Of a stretch of 15,191 nt of DNA, positions 6,953 through 15,191 are shown one piece after another. The stretch lies in assembly GCA_025352915.1 (NCBI GenBank), contig JANXSA010000414.1, positions 1-15,191 on the forward strand. Direction: 5' to 3'. Within the stretch, counting starts at the first letter, position 1. Each line of letters starts with the position of its first letter. A model generated the notes under the pieces. That model saw only the letters and a list, made by a program, of their open reading frames with translations, was not told the DNA's origin and made no database searches. The translations under genes and the position numbers were made by a program. The stretch comes from Rhodospirillales bacterium. GTDB taxonomy: Bacteria; Pseudomonadota; Alphaproteobacteria; Acetobacterales; Acetobacteraceae.

Positions 6953-9900
6953 TTACTGTGCCGCGACCGCAAGGCCAGATTGTTCAGCCCGCAACTCCAG
7001 CATGGCGCGGCGATAGTCGCGCGGCATCACTTTGACAAACTGGTCCAGCGAAGCCTCCCAGTCGGCCAGCAATGCCTTCGCCTTCGCCGAACCAGTCAGC
7101 CTGGCATGGCGCTCAACCAGGATGCGCAGGCGCTGCGCGTCAAAGCGCAGGGGGTCGCCCATCCCGTTGTCGGTGACCGATCGCGGTTCGGCCACCGGGG
7201 CCTGCGGATCGTCGGCCGCATCGTCCTTGCCGGGCTTTTCCAGGTCGACCATCGCCTTGTTGGCCATGTCGGCAAAACGGCCGCTCGGGTCATGCACATA
7301 GGCGATGCCGCCCGACATGCCGGCGGCGAAGTTGCGTCCGGTTTCGCCGAGCACCAGCACGACACCGCCGGTCATGTACTCGCAACCATGGTCCCCGGTG
7401 CCCTCGACAACGGCCACCGCCCCCGAGTTGCGCACCGCGAAGCGTTCACCGGCAACGCCCTGGAAATACGCATCGCCGGCGATAGCGCCGTACAATACCG
7501 TGTTGCCAACGATGATGTTTTCCGCGGGATCGCGCGTGGTGGCGGCCGGCTGGCGCACGATGACGCGCCCACCTGACAGCCCCTTGCCGACATAGTCGTT
7601 GGCGTCGCCCTGCAGATCGAGCGTGATGCCGTGGGCGAGAAAGGCGCCAAGGCTCTGGCCGGCGGTGCCGCGCAATGCGATCTCGATGCTACCGGCAGGC
7701 AGGCCGGCATGGCCGTGGCGCTGGGCGATCTCGTTGGACAGCATGGTCCCCACGGTACGATGGACATTGCGGATATCGCGGCTGATATGCACGCGCGTGC
7801 CATTCTCCAGCGCGGGCCTGGCGGCGGCGATCAGCTCGATATCCATCGCACGCTCGAGGTTGTGCACCTGGCGCTCACTGTTCCAGATCGCCACGTCGGC
7901 GCGTGCCGGCACCTGGTGCAGGATGCGCGCGAGATCGACGCCGGCGGCCTTCCAGTGGTCCAGCGCCCGGCGCATGTCGAGCCGGTCCACACGTCCGATC
8001 ATCTCGTTGATGCTACGAAAGCCAAGTTTCGCCATCAGTTCGCGCACTTCTTCGGCGACGAAGAAGAAGTAGTTGATGACGTGCTCCGGCGTGCCGGTGA
8101 AGCGGGCGCGCAGCACCGGGTCCTGCGTCGCAATACCGACCGGGCAGGTGTTGAGGTGGCATTTGCGCATCATGATGCAGCCGGCGGCAATCAACGGCGC
8201 CGTTGCGAAACCGAACTCGTCGGCCCCCAGCAACGCCCCGATCACCACGTCGCGCCCGGTGCGCAGACCACCATCAACCTGCACCGCGATGCGGCCGCGC
8301 AAGCCGTTCAGCACCAGCGTCTGTTGCGTCTCCGCCAGGCCAATTTCCCACGGCGAGCCGGCATGGGTCAGTGAGGTCAGCGGCGAGGCGCCGGTGCCGC
8401 CCTCGTAGCCCGAGATGGTGACATGGTCCGCGCGCGCCTTGGACACGCCGGCGGCGACCGTGCCAACGCCGACTTCGGAGACCAGCTTTACCGAGATGCG
8501 GGCGCGCGGGTTGGCGTTCTTCAGGTCGTGGATCAGCTGCGCCAGATCCTCGATCGAATAGATGTCATGATGCGGCGGCGGCGAGATCAGGCCAACGCCG
8601 GGCGTGGCATAGCGCACCCGGGCGATGTTCTTATCGACCTTGTGACCGGGCAACTGGCCGCCTTCGCCGGGCTTGGCACCTTGGGCCATCTTGATCTGGA
8701 TATCGTCGGCATTGACCAGGTATTCGATGGTGACGCCGAACCTTCCAGACGCCACCTGCTTGATTGCCGAGCGCATGGAATCGCCGTTGGCCATGCGGAC
8801 ATAGCGGTCGGCTTCCTCGCCGCCCTCGCCGGTGTTCGACTTGGCGCCGATGCGGTTCATCGCGATCGCCAGCGTGGTGTGCGCCTCGCGCGAGATCGAG
8901 CCGAAGCTCATCGCACCGGTAGCGAAACGCTTGACGATCTCGCTGGCCGCCTCAACCTCCTCCAGCGGCACCGCCTCGGCCTTGCGGAATTCCATCAGCC
9001 CGCGAATGGTCAGCAGCCGGCCGGTGGGATCGCGCGCGCCCTGGTCGTTGATGCGGGCGGCGAAACGGCGATAGGCGTCCTGTGAATTGCCGCGCACGGC
9101 GTGTTGCAAATCGGCCACCGTATCCGGCGCCCAGACGTGGTCCTCGCCGCGCAGGCGGAACGAATAATCGCCGCCGGGGTCAAGCTGATCGCGATAGACC
9201 AGTTCGTCACCGAAGGCGTGCCGGTGGCGCAGCACCGTTTCGGCGGCAATCTCGGCCATCCCCGCGCCCTCGATCGTGGTGGCGGTGCCGGTGAAGCATT
9301 TCTCGACAAACGCGCTGGACAATCCGACGGCGTCGAAGATCTGGGCGCCGCAATAGGATTGGTAGGTCGAGATGCCCATCTTGGACATCACCTTGAGGAT
9401 CCCCTTGCCGATCGCCTTGATGAAGTTCTTCTGCACTTCATAAGCCGACAGCTTCATGCTTTCGGAAACCCGCAGCTCCTCCAGCGTATCGAACGCCAAA
9501 TACGGGTTGATCGCCTCGGCGCCATAGCCGGCCAGGGCACAGAAATGATGCACCTCGCGCGCCTCGCCGGTCTCCACCACCAGGCCGGTGCCGGTGCGCA
9601 GGCCTTGGCGGATCAGGTGATGATGCACCGCGGCGGTGGTCAACAGGGCCGGCACCGCGATGCGCTCGGACGAGACGGCGCGGTCCGACAGGATGAGGAT
9701 ATTGCGCCCGGCAAGGACGGCGTCAGTGGCTTCGCGGCAGATGCGCTCGACGGCTTTTTCAAGTCCGGCGGCGCCCTCGTTCGCCGGCCAGGTGGCATCG
9801 ACGGTGGCGGCCCGGAACGCGCCGCCGATCTGCGACGAGATATGGCGGATCTTCGCCAACTCGGCATTGGTCAAAACCGGCTGGCTCACCTCCAGCCGGT

Positions 9901-11614
9901 AATGCGTGCCGGCGTGATGGCCGAGCAGGTTCGGCCGCGGTCCGATCATGCTGACCAGCGACATCACCAGCTCTTCGCGCGTCGAATCGATCGGCGGGTT
10001 GGTGACCTGGGCAAAGTTTTGCTTGAAATAATTGTAGAGCAGCTTTGGCTTCATCGAAAACACCGCGATCGGCGTGTCGGTGCCCATCGAGCCCAAGGGG
10101 TCATCGCCCTCGCGCGCCATCGGCTCCAGGAAGAACTGCAAGTCCTCCTGGGTATAGCCGAACGCCTGCAACCGGTTCAGCCGGCTGGCATTGTCGTGCG
10201 CCGTACCGTTCGGCTCCTCTGCTTCCGGCAGGTCCTCCAGCTTGACCTGCGTCGCGCGCAGCCATTCCTCGTACGGATGCTCGCTGGCCAGCTTCGCCTT
10301 GATCTCCGCATCATCGATGATGCGTCCCTGCTCCAGGTCGATCAGCAGCATCTTGCCCGGTTGCAGCCGCCACTTGCGCAGGATGCGCTCTTCCGGCACC
10401 GGCAGCACCCCGGTTTCGCTGCCCATGATGACCAGGTCGTCATCGGTGATCAGGTAGCGCGCCGGCCGCAATCCGTTACGATCCAGCGTCGCCCCGATCT
10501 GCCGCCCATCGGTGAAGGCAATCGCCGCCGGGCCGTCCCACGGCTCCATCAGCGCCGCGTAGTATTCGTAGAAAGCCCGCCGCTCGGGATCCATCAGCGG
10601 ATTGCCGGCCCAGGCCTCCGGGATCAGCATCATCATCGCATGCGCCAACGAATACCCCCCGGCGATCAGGATCTCCAGCGCGTTGTCCAGGCACGCGGTG
10701 TCGCTCTGCCCGTGCGGGATCAGCGGCCACATCTTGTCCAGGTCCGCCCCCAGCAGCGGCGAAGACATCGAGTGCCGACGGGCAAACATCCAATTGACGT
10801 TGCCGCGCACCGTATTGATCTCGCCGTTATGGGCGATGAAGCGATACGGGTGCGCCAGGCGCCAGGACGGAAACGTATTGGTCGAAAACCGCTGATGCAC
10901 CAGCGCCAAGGCGCTCTCGCACATCGGGTTGCGCAGATCGGCATAAAAGCTCTGCACTTGCGGCGCCAGCAACAGCCCCTTGTAGACCACCGTGCGGGTG
11001 CTGAAGGACGGCATGTACAGCTCGGCAATTCCCGGCTGCTGGTTCTGCGTGGCGAGTTCGCGGACGTTGTTCAACACCTGCTTGCGGATCACCAGGATCT
11101 TGCGCTCGAAGGCGTCCTGGTCGCGCATCGCCGAACTACAGGCAACGATCGCCTGGCGCATCACCGGCATCGTTTCGATCACCCGCGCGCCAAGCCCGGA
11201 CGTATCGATCGGCACATCGCGCCAGCCCAGCAGCGACTGCCCCTCGGCCTTGATCATCTTCTCGATCAGCGTCACGGCCGCCACGCGCGAAGCCTTGTCA
11301 CGCGGCAGAAAACACATCGCCACCGCATAGCGCCCCGGCGGCGGCAATACGATATCCGCCCCCTTCGCCCAGTGCCGCAGCAACGCGTCAGGGATCTGGA
11401 TCAGGCAGCCCGCCCCATCGCCCACCAGCGGATCGGCCCCCACCGCACCGCGATGGTCAAGATTCACCAGGATCTGCAAACCCCGCCGAATGATGTCGTG
11501 CGATTTGACGCCCTTGATATTCGCGATAAAGCCAACGCCGCACGAATCGTGCTCGTTGGCCGGATCATACAGCCCCTGCCGCGCAGGCAAGTCGGCCCTC
11601 TCGGTCATGTCCAT
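6953..11614 (-). CDS. gltB: glutamate synthase (NADPH) large (alpha) subunit
   Basis: A 1553-residue protein, full length for GltB. It hydrolyses glutamine in an N-terminal Ntn-type amidotransferase domain, channels ammonia to the FMN domain and reductively aminates 2-oxoglutarate. After a 24-residue leader comes Cys25 (H-D-S-C-G-V-G-F), the nucleophile exposed by propeptide cleavage in this family. The amidotransferase domain also shows [10 protein letters not shown] and A-H-N-G-E-I-N-T. The FMN domain (about 850-1230) includes [15 protein letters not shown]. The 3Fe-4S ligands are Cys1146, Cys1152 and Cys1157 in the C-x5-C-x4-C pattern (C-H-L-N-T-C-P-V-G). The C-terminal beta-helix with G-x-x-x-G repeats spans about 1290-1470. 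The ATG at 11614 has AGGAGG 8 bases upstream; the frame runs back to 11803, but that part has no family similarity. No frameshift is seen. Confidence 0.98.
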   Translation of the reverse strand: MDMTERADLPARQGLYDPANEHDSCGVGFIANIKGVKSHDIIRRGLQILVNLDHRGAVGADPLVGDGAGCLIQIPDALLRHWAKGADIVLPPPGRYAVAMCFLPRDKASRVAAVTLIEKMIKAEGQSLLGWRDVPIDTSGLGARVIETMPVMRQAIVACSSAMRDQDAFERKILVIRKQVLNNVRELATQNQQPGIAELYMPSFSTRTVVYKGLLLAPQVQSFYADLRNPMCESALALVHQRFSTNTFPSWRLAHPYRFIAHNGEINTVRGNVNWMFARRHSMSSPLLGADLDKMWPLIPHGQSDTACLDNALEILIAGGYSLAHAMMMLIPEAWAGNPLMDPERRAFYEYYAALMEPWDGPAAIAFTDGRQIGATLDRNGLRPARYLITDDDLVIMGSETGVLPVPEERILRKWRLQPGKMLLIDLEQGRIIDDAEIKAKLASEHPYEEWLRATQVKLEDLPEAEEPNGTAHDNASRLNRLQAFGYTQEDLQFFLEPMAREGDDPLGSMGTDTPIAVFSMKPKLLYNYFKQNFAQVTNPPIDSTREELVMSLVSMIGPRPNLLGHHAGTHYRLEVSQPVLTNAELAKIRHISSQIGGAFRAATVDATWPANEGAAGLEKAVERICREATDAVLAGRNILILSDRAVSSERIAVPALLTTAAVHHHLIRQGLRTGTGLVVETGEAREVHHFCALAGYGAEAINPYLAFDTLEELRVSESMKLSAYEVQKNFIKAIGKGILKVMSKMGISTYQSYCGAQIFDAVGLSSAFVEKCFTGTATTIEGAGMAEIAAETVLRHRHAFGDELVYRDQLDPGGDYSFRLRGEDHVWAPDTVADLQHAVRGNSQDAYRRFAARINDQGARDPTGRLLTIRGLMEFRKAEAVPLEEVEAASEIVKRFATGAMSFGSISREAHTTLAIAMNRIGAKSNTGEGGEEADRYVRMANGDSMRSAIKQVASGRFGVTIEYLVNADDIQIKMAQGAKPGEGGQLPGHKVDKNIARVRYATPGVGLISPPPHHDIYSIEDLAQLIHDLKNANPRARISVKLVSEVGVGTVAAGVSKARADHVTISGYEGGTGASPLTSLTHAGSPWEIGLAETQQTLVLNGLRGRIAVQVDGGLRTGRDVVIGALLGADEFGFATAPLIAAGCIMMRKCHLNTCPVGIATQDPVLRARFTGTPEHVINYFFFVAEEVRELMAKLGFRSINEMIGRVDRLDMRRALDHWKAAGVDLARILHQVPARADVAIWNSERQVHNLERAMDIELIAAARPALENGTRVHISRDIRNVHRTVGTMLSNEIAQRHGHAGLPAGSIEIALRGTAGQSLGAFLAHGITLDLQGDANDYVGKGLSGGRVIVRQPAATTRDPAENIIVGNTVLYGAIAGDAYFQGVAGERFAVRNSGAVAVVEGTGDHGCEYMTGGVVLVLGETGRNFAAGMSGGIAYVHDPSGRFADMANKAMVDLEKPGKDDAADDPQAPVAEPRSVTDNGMGDPLRFDAQRLRILVERHARLTGSAKAKALLADWEASLDQFVKVMPRDYRRAMLELRAEQSGLAVAAQ

Positions 11615-11817
11615 CGCCAATGCCTCCTCTTCCCGCCATACGCCGCGGCAGGAAATCACCCAATCCCCGGCAACAGCACCCCCATGGCGGCTCGGATCAC
11701 CGTCGGCAGGGGCGCATATAACCGGCTTGCTGCACCGCACCCTAGGGCCATGCCACGGCTGTTGCAATTTCAGCCGCCGCAAGGCCTCCTGGCGCAAGCC
11801 CACAGGAGGATTTCCCG
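11615..11817. promoter_or_regulatory. divergent control region between gltB and the 104-residue gene
   Basis: These 203 bases separate two divergently read genes, so promoters for both must lie here. Clear ribosome sites are present: AGGAGG before gltB and AGGAGGA (11804-11810) before the plus-strand gene. For gltB I see only weak sigma70-like hexamers on the minus strand (TTGCAA, 17 bases, TAGGGT). A sigma54-like match on the plus strand is listed separately. No convincing palindromic operator was found. Confidence 0.5.
11751..11766 (+). promoter_or_regulatory. weak sigma54-like promoter match
   Basis: TGCCACG (11751-11757), four bases, then TTGCA (11762-11766) matches the sigma54 pattern TGGCACG-N4-TTGCW in spacing and in all bases but one. 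That one is G to C in the nearly invariant GG of the -24 box, which normally weakens or abolishes function. A start site about 11 bases later would give a leader of roughly 40 bases before the ATG at 11818. The nitrogen-assimilation neighbour gltBD makes sigma54 control thinkable, no more. Confidence 0.2.
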
Positions 11818-12132
11818 ATGAACCGCGACGAACTCACCGCCTGGGCGCTGGCCACTGGCTGGCAGATCATCGCCGGCCAGCCCAGCCTGACCAAGCCCTC
11901 ATCGCCCAAGGAAGCAATCGTCCGCATGGCGCTGAAAGCCACCGTGGTGAACATCGAAGTCAAGAAACCCGCCGGAAAATGGGAGAAATTCTCCGGCGTG
12001 GCCTACGCCAAAGTGGTCGCTGACGAGGAAACCGGCATGCCCCTGGGCCTCGGCCTGGAAACCATCCCCGGCTTCACCATGCTGATGCGCGACAACAAGG
12101 ACCGGCAGGTTTTCGCCAAGATGAAAGGGTAG
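11818..12132 (+). CDS. conserved-looking hypothetical protein, 104 residues
   Basis: I do not recognise this protein. It is 104 residues, soluble, with no signal peptide, membrane segment or cysteine. It has an N-terminal helical part ([10 protein letters not shown]) and a Lys-rich, beta-looking middle ([13 protein letters not shown]). The C-terminal half has [11 protein letters not shown] and ends in basic residues. It looks real. The ATG has AGGAGGA 7 bases upstream, codon use fits the genome, and a hairpin element follows the stop by 12 bases as for other genes here. It is divergent from gltB and convergent with soxG. A role in nitrogen metabolism would be guesswork from position. The overlapping minus-strand frames are not likely genes. 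Confidence 0.75.
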   Translation: MNRDELTAWALATGWQIIAGQPSLTKPSSPKEAIVRMALKATVVNIEVKKPAGKWEKFSGVAYAKVVADEETGMPLGLGLETIPGFTMLMRDNKDRQVFAKMKG

Positions 12133-12144
12133 AAGAAAGCCAGC

Positions 12145-12183
12145 GCTTCTTTTTGAAAAAAGAAGCAAAAACTTTCATCCATC
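12145..12183 (+). repeat. hairpin-tail element, copy 5 (unpaired), candidate terminator
   Basis: Palindrome arms are GCTTCTTTTT (12145-12154) and AAAAAGAAGC (12157-12166). The tail CAAAAACTTTCATCCATC (12166-12183) shares the hairpin's last base. It begins 12 bases after the stop of the 104-residue gene. This junction has only one copy: the tail runs into the end of soxG, whose stop codon (12175-12177) lies inside it. It may serve as the terminator for the plus-strand gene. Confidence 0.8.
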
Positions 12184-12666
12184 AACCAACCCGCGGGCCG
12201 CTTCGGTCAAAAAGGCGCGGGCGTAGGCCAGCAACGAACGGCCAACCTCGACCCGCCACTCCTCCGCCCCGCGGCGCCACAACGTGATGCCCACCCGGCC
12301 CAGCACGGTGCGCGTCGCCATGCCCGGCGGAAACGCCGAAAAATGCAGGTCGAGCGGGCAGCCGGCCGACAACACCCGCGCCGCACCAGCTCCGCGCAGG
12401 ATCAGCGCCGCATAGCCATCCGATACCTCAACCACGCTGTGCGGCAAGCCGGCCAGCGCGGCAAAATCCGGCACATCACCGAAAGGGGCCAGCAACAGCC
12501 ACTCATCCGGCCCAAGCCACAGCGCCGCCCGCCCCCCCGCCTCGGCCGCGCCATGCGGCACCAGCGGCAGCACAACCCCAAACACCGCGCCGGCCCGCGC
12601 CGCCACCTCCGCATCGCCGCGCAAGACAAACCGCCTCGCCGCCGCTGCCTCGACGATCTCAACCAT
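12175..12666 (-). CDS. soxG: sarcosine oxidase gamma subunit
   Basis: A 163-residue protein with the SoxG pattern: A-L-W-L-G-P-D-E-W-L-L (about 48-58), V-E-V-S-D-G-Y-A, and the signature G-C-P-L-D-L-H-F-S-A-F-P-P-G (about 102-115). SoxG is the small structural subunit of the heterotetrameric SoxBDAG enzyme, which demethylates sarcosine to glycine and hands the one-carbon unit to tetrahydrofolate. The ATG at 12666 overlaps the soxA TGA by 8 bases (ATGGTTGA) without a strong Shine-Dalgarno, so translational coupling is likely. The last codons and the TGA lie within a copy of the intergenic hairpin-tail element, so the C-terminus (V-D-G) may have been set by that element. The usual soxB-D-A-G order places this gene last in its operon. 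Confidence 0.93.
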   Translation of the reverse strand: MVEIVEAAAARRFVLRGDAEVAARAGAVFGVVLPLVPHGAAEAGGRAALWLGPDEWLLLAPFGDVPDFAALAGLPHSVVEVSDGYAALILRGAGAARVLSAGCPLDLHFSAFPPGMATRTVLGRVGITLWRRGAEEWRVEVGRSLLAYARAFLTEAARGLVDG

Positions 12667-15191
12667 CCACGCGCACGCCCTGAGGATCCAGGAACACCGG
12701 CCCGGTCACCGTCACCGCCACCCCGCCCCCCGGCATCGGCACGAACAACCGCTCGCCCATCCGCCCCCGCCCGCCCGCCACCAGTGCCAGCGCGATCGAG
12801 CGCCCCAGCGCCGGACTGGCATAGGCCGACGTCACATGCCCCAGCGCCCGCGTCCCCGCCGCCGCCGTAACTTGCGCGCCCTCCTCCAGCACCACGGCCG
12901 GGTCCTCGGTCAACAGCCCAACCAACTGCCGCCGCCCCGCCGCCACCATGTCCGGCCGCGCCAACGACCGCTTGCCAACAAAATCAGCCTTCCCCCGCCC
13001 CTCCGGCAGCCCGAGATCGCCAGGAATGACCGTCCCGTCCGTCTCCTGGCCAATAATGACGAACCCCTTCTCCGCCCGCATCACATGCATCGCCTCGGTG
13101 CCATAGACCGTCCCGCCAACCGCAGCGACGCGCGGCCGCAGCGCATCCCACAGCGCCGCCCCATGCCGCGCCGGCACGTTGACCTCAAATCCCAACTCGC
13201 CGGTAAAACTCACCCGCATCACCCGCGCCGCAATCCCCGCAACCCGGCCTTCGCGAACCGCCATATGCGGAAACGCCCCAGCGGAAAGATCGATATCGGC
13301 AAGCGGCCCCAACACCTCCCGCGCCCGCTTCCCCTGCACCGCCACCACCGCCCACTGCTCCGTCGTCGAGGTCAACCAAACCCGAAGCCCCGGCCACTCC
13401 GTCTGCCGATAATCCTCCATATGCCCCAACACCTGCGCCGCGCCGCCAGTCGTCGTGGTCACATGAAACCGTTCCTCCGCCAGCCGCGCCACCACCCCGT
13501 CATCCATCACAAACCCGGCCTCGGACAGCATCACCGCATACCGGCACCGCCCCACCGCCAGCTTCGCCAGCCCATTCACATACATCCGGTCCAGGAACAC
13601 CCCGGCATCCGGCCCCACCACCTCGATCTTGCCCAGCGTCGAGGCATCGAACATCCCCACCGCCCCTCGCGTCGCCGCAACCTCCCGCCGCACCGCCGCA
13701 TCCATCGCCTCCCCACCAAGCGGGAAATACCGGGCGCGCTTCCAGGCCCCGACATCCTCGAACACCGCCCCCTCCGCCACCGCCCGGTCATGCAACGGCG
13801 TCGTCCGTACGGAATCGAACAACGCCCCCCGCGCCGGCCCGGCCAAGCTCCCGAACGTCACCGGCGTATAGGGCTGGCGAAACGTCGTGGTCCCCACACG
13901 CGGAACCGCCTCGCCCAGCGCCGCCGCCGCCAGCGCCATGACGTTCATGTTGCCGGTCTTGCCCTGGTCCGTCCCCAGCCCCGCCGTCGTATATCGCTTG
14001 ACGTGCTCGATCGACCGGAACCCCTCCCCCACCGCCTGCGCCACATCCCCGGCCAGCACATCGTTCTGGAAATCCACGAACCCCGCCGTTCCAACCACCG
14101 GCGGCCCCGGCACCGCCAACACCTCGCCCTCCACCCAAGGCGCCTCTCCCCCGCCAGCCGCCGCCCCCTCCGCCAAAGCCTCCGCCAACCCTGACGTCCC
14201 GTTGCACCCCCCAACACAACGCATCCCCTCCACCGCATCCCCAGGCAAAAACACCCCCCGCCCCTCATCCCACCGCAGCCCCCCGCGCGCCTGCGCAAAC
14301 AGATGCACACTCGGCACCCATCCATTGCCCATCAGCAACGCATCGCAATCGAACCACCGCCGCCGCCCATCATCGCCGCGCCCCAACAACACGGAATCAA
14401 TCCGCTTGCCCTTCATATGCGTCCCCAGCACCCGCCCCCCCACCAGCACAGCAATCCCCGCCGCCCGCGCCGCATCCGGCAACGCCCCCTCCGCCGCCGC
14501 CCGCAAATCCACAATCACCTTGATCACGACCCCGGCCGCCGCCAAATCCAACGCCGCCCGATACGCCGTGTCACACGCCGTCGCCACCACCACCCGCGAC
14601 CCAACCTTCACCCCCCAGCGCAGCAAGTAATCCCGCGCCGCCCCCGCCAGCATCACCCCCGGCCGGTCATTCCCCGCAAACACCAACGGCCGCTCAATCG
14701 CCCCGGCGGCCAAAACCACCCGCCCCGCCCGCACCCGCCACAATATCTCCCGCGGCAACTCCGCATCAGGCGCCGCCAAATGCTCCGTCACCCGCTCCAC
14801 CAGCCCGACCAGATTATGCGGATAAACCCCAAACGCCGTCGTCCGCGCCATCACCCGCACATTCGCCAGCCCCGCCAACGCCCCCAGACTCCGCGCCAAC
14901 CAATCCCGCGCCGGAATCCCATCCACCATCGCCGCGATCTCGGTCAGCAACGACCCGCCAGGCTCGGCCTGCTCATCGCACAGCACCACCCGCTCCCCCG
15001 CCCGCCCCGCCGCCAACGCCGCCGCAATCCCCGCCGGCCCCGCCCCCACCACCAGCACATCGCAATGCTCATAAAACCGCGCATACCGATCGGGATCAGC
15101 CCCCACCGGCGCCCGCCCCAACCCAGCCCCCCGCCGGATCAACGGCTCAAACACCCGGTGCCAAAGCCCCAACCCGCGCAAAGCCGGCCAG
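12659..15191 (-). CDS. soxA: sarcosine oxidase alpha subunit (N-terminus outside window)
   Basis: The frame is open through the right edge. The 843 visible residues begin W-P-A-L, which fits the interior of SoxA just before E-P-L-I-R-R. A family length near 1000 residues implies that roughly 120-150 residues, including the ferredoxin-like domain, are missing. The TTG at 15181 is therefore internal. The visible part starts with an FAD/NAD-type Rossmann domain (V-V-G-A-G-P-A-G, fragment 46-54), continues through V-K-R-Y-T-T-A-G-L-G-T-D-Q-G-K-T-G-N, and ends with a GcvT-like tetrahydrofolate domain (about 435 to the end; R-V-S-F-T-G-E-L-G-F-E-V). SoxA binds dinucleotide and folate and helps convert the methyl group of sarcosine to 5,10-methylene-tetrahydrofolate. 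A Cys pair in C-V-G-G-C-N-G sits where SoxA-like proteins often have G-A-x-x-G; its meaning is unclear. Codons end mostly in G. soxB and soxD probably lie upstream. Confidence 0.95.
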   Translation of the reverse strand, partial: WPALRGLGLWHRVFEPLIRRGAGLGRAPVGADPDRYARFYEHCDVLVVGAGPAGIAAALAAGRAGERVVLCDEQAEPGGSLLTEIAAMVDGIPARDWLARSLGALAGLANVRVMARTTAFGVYPHNLVGLVERVTEHLAAPDAELPREILWRVRAGRVVLAAGAIERPLVFAGNDRPGVMLAGAARDYLLRWGVKVGSRVVVATACDTAYRAALDLAAAGVVIKVIVDLRAAAEGALPDAARAAGIAVLVGGRVLGTHMKGKRIDSVLLGRGDDGRRRWFDCDALLMGNGWVPSVHLFAQARGGLRWDEGRGVFLPGDAVEGMRCVGGCNGTSGLAEALAEGAAAGGGEAPWVEGEVLAVPGPPVVGTAGFVDFQNDVLAGDVAQAVGEGFRSIEHVKRYTTAGLGTDQGKTGNMNVMALAAAALGEAVPRVGTTTFRQPYTPVTFGSLAGPARGALFDSVRTTPLHDRAVAEGAVFEDVGAWKRARYFPLGGEAMDAAVRREVAATRGAVGMFDASTLGKIEVVGPDAGVFLDRMYVNGLAKLAVGRCRYAVMLSEAGFVMDDGVVARLAEERFHVTTTTGGAAQVLGHMEDYRQTEWPGLRVWLTSTTEQWAVVAVQGKRAREVLGPLADIDLSAGAFPHMAVREGRVAGIAARVMRVSFTGELGFEVNVPARHGAALWDALRPRVAAVGGTVYGTEAMHVMRAEKGFVIIGQETDGTVIPGDLGLPEGRGKADFVGKRSLARPDMVAAGRRQLVGLLTEDPAVVLEEGAQVTAAAGTRALGHVTSAYASPALGRSIALALVAGGRGRMGERLFVPMPGGGVAVTVTGPVFLDPQGVRVDG

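Noticed and set aside
11615..11803. Upstream extension of gltB to 11803
   Set aside because: The extra 63 residues have no family similarity, and a strong ribosome site precedes the ATG at 11614, 24 codons before the conserved catalytic cysteine.
9101..11821. Open frame of 906 codons on the plus strand, antisense to gltB
   Set aside because: It mirrors a full-length, motif-rich gltB. Its composition (His, Arg, Gln and Leu rich) is typical of antisense frames in GC-rich DNA, and it shows no recognisable domain.
12003..12182. Small minus-strand frame starting M-D-E-S from the soxG stop region
   Set aside because: After the repeat-encoded part it only runs antisense through the 104-residue gene. 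I treat its start as a property of the repeat family, not as a gene.
15179..15181. TTG at 15181 as the start of soxA
   Set aside because: The frame continues upstream to the window edge, and the preceding residues fit the interior of SoxA, so the codon is internal leucine.

Overview
This is a GC-rich, gene-dense chromosomal segment of bacterial metabolic genes. The gene content (gltBD, a heterotetrameric-type sarcosine oxidase, LysR/DoxX/DODA genes) and the AT-rich hairpin elements between genes suggest an alphaproteobacterium. I lean towards the Acetobacteraceae/Rhodospirillales, but this is an inference from style and not a database match. I see no tRNA, rRNA, CRISPR array, insertion sequence, integrase or phage gene.

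Layout. (1) 1-801 (+): 3' part of a dienelactone-hydrolase-like alpha/beta hydrolase. (2) 983-1819 (-): a crotonase-fold enoyl-CoA hydratase/isomerase, convergent with gene 1 and divergent from the next gene. (3) 1878-5363 (+): an enolase-superfamily enzyme, a LysR-type regulator whose start overlaps it by one base, a DoxX-family membrane protein, and a class III extradiol (DODA-type) dioxygenase. The set looks like an accessory catabolic or redox module. (4) 5488-11614 (-): gltD and gltB, the small and large subunits of NADPH-dependent glutamate synthase, complete and transcribed as gltB-gltD. (5) 11818-12132 (+): a 104-residue protein I do not recognise, divergent from gltB. (6) 12175-15191 (-): soxG and the 3' part of soxA, the gamma and alpha subunits of tetrahydrofolate-dependent sarcosine oxidase, overlapping by 8 bases. 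The rest of soxA, and probably soxB and soxD, lie beyond the right edge.

The most interesting non-coding signal is a family of five AT-rich elements in an otherwise very GC-rich window. Each is a short perfect palindrome (CTTCTTTTT-loop-AAAAAGAAG type) followed by a conserved tail (CAAAAAACTTTCATCCATTT type). They occur only where convergent genes meet. In five of the six convergent 3' ends the order is the same: stop codon, 7-19 bases, hairpin, tail. In two of the three convergent junctions two copies sit tail to tail, so the junction becomes a large inverted repeat with the A-tract/stem/U-tract arrangement of a two-way intrinsic terminator. In the third, a single copy serves one gene, and its tail supplies the stop codon of the opposing gene (soxG). 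Read from the tail, every copy opens a small reading frame starting M-(D/N/K)-(E/K)-(S/V) and reaching K-E in phase, although the copies differ in length.

The window also shows strand-linked base skew. Plus-strand genes on the left flank prefer C-ending codons, while minus-strand soxA on the right prefers G-ending codons, so the plus strand is C-rich whichever way the gene points. gltB is more balanced.
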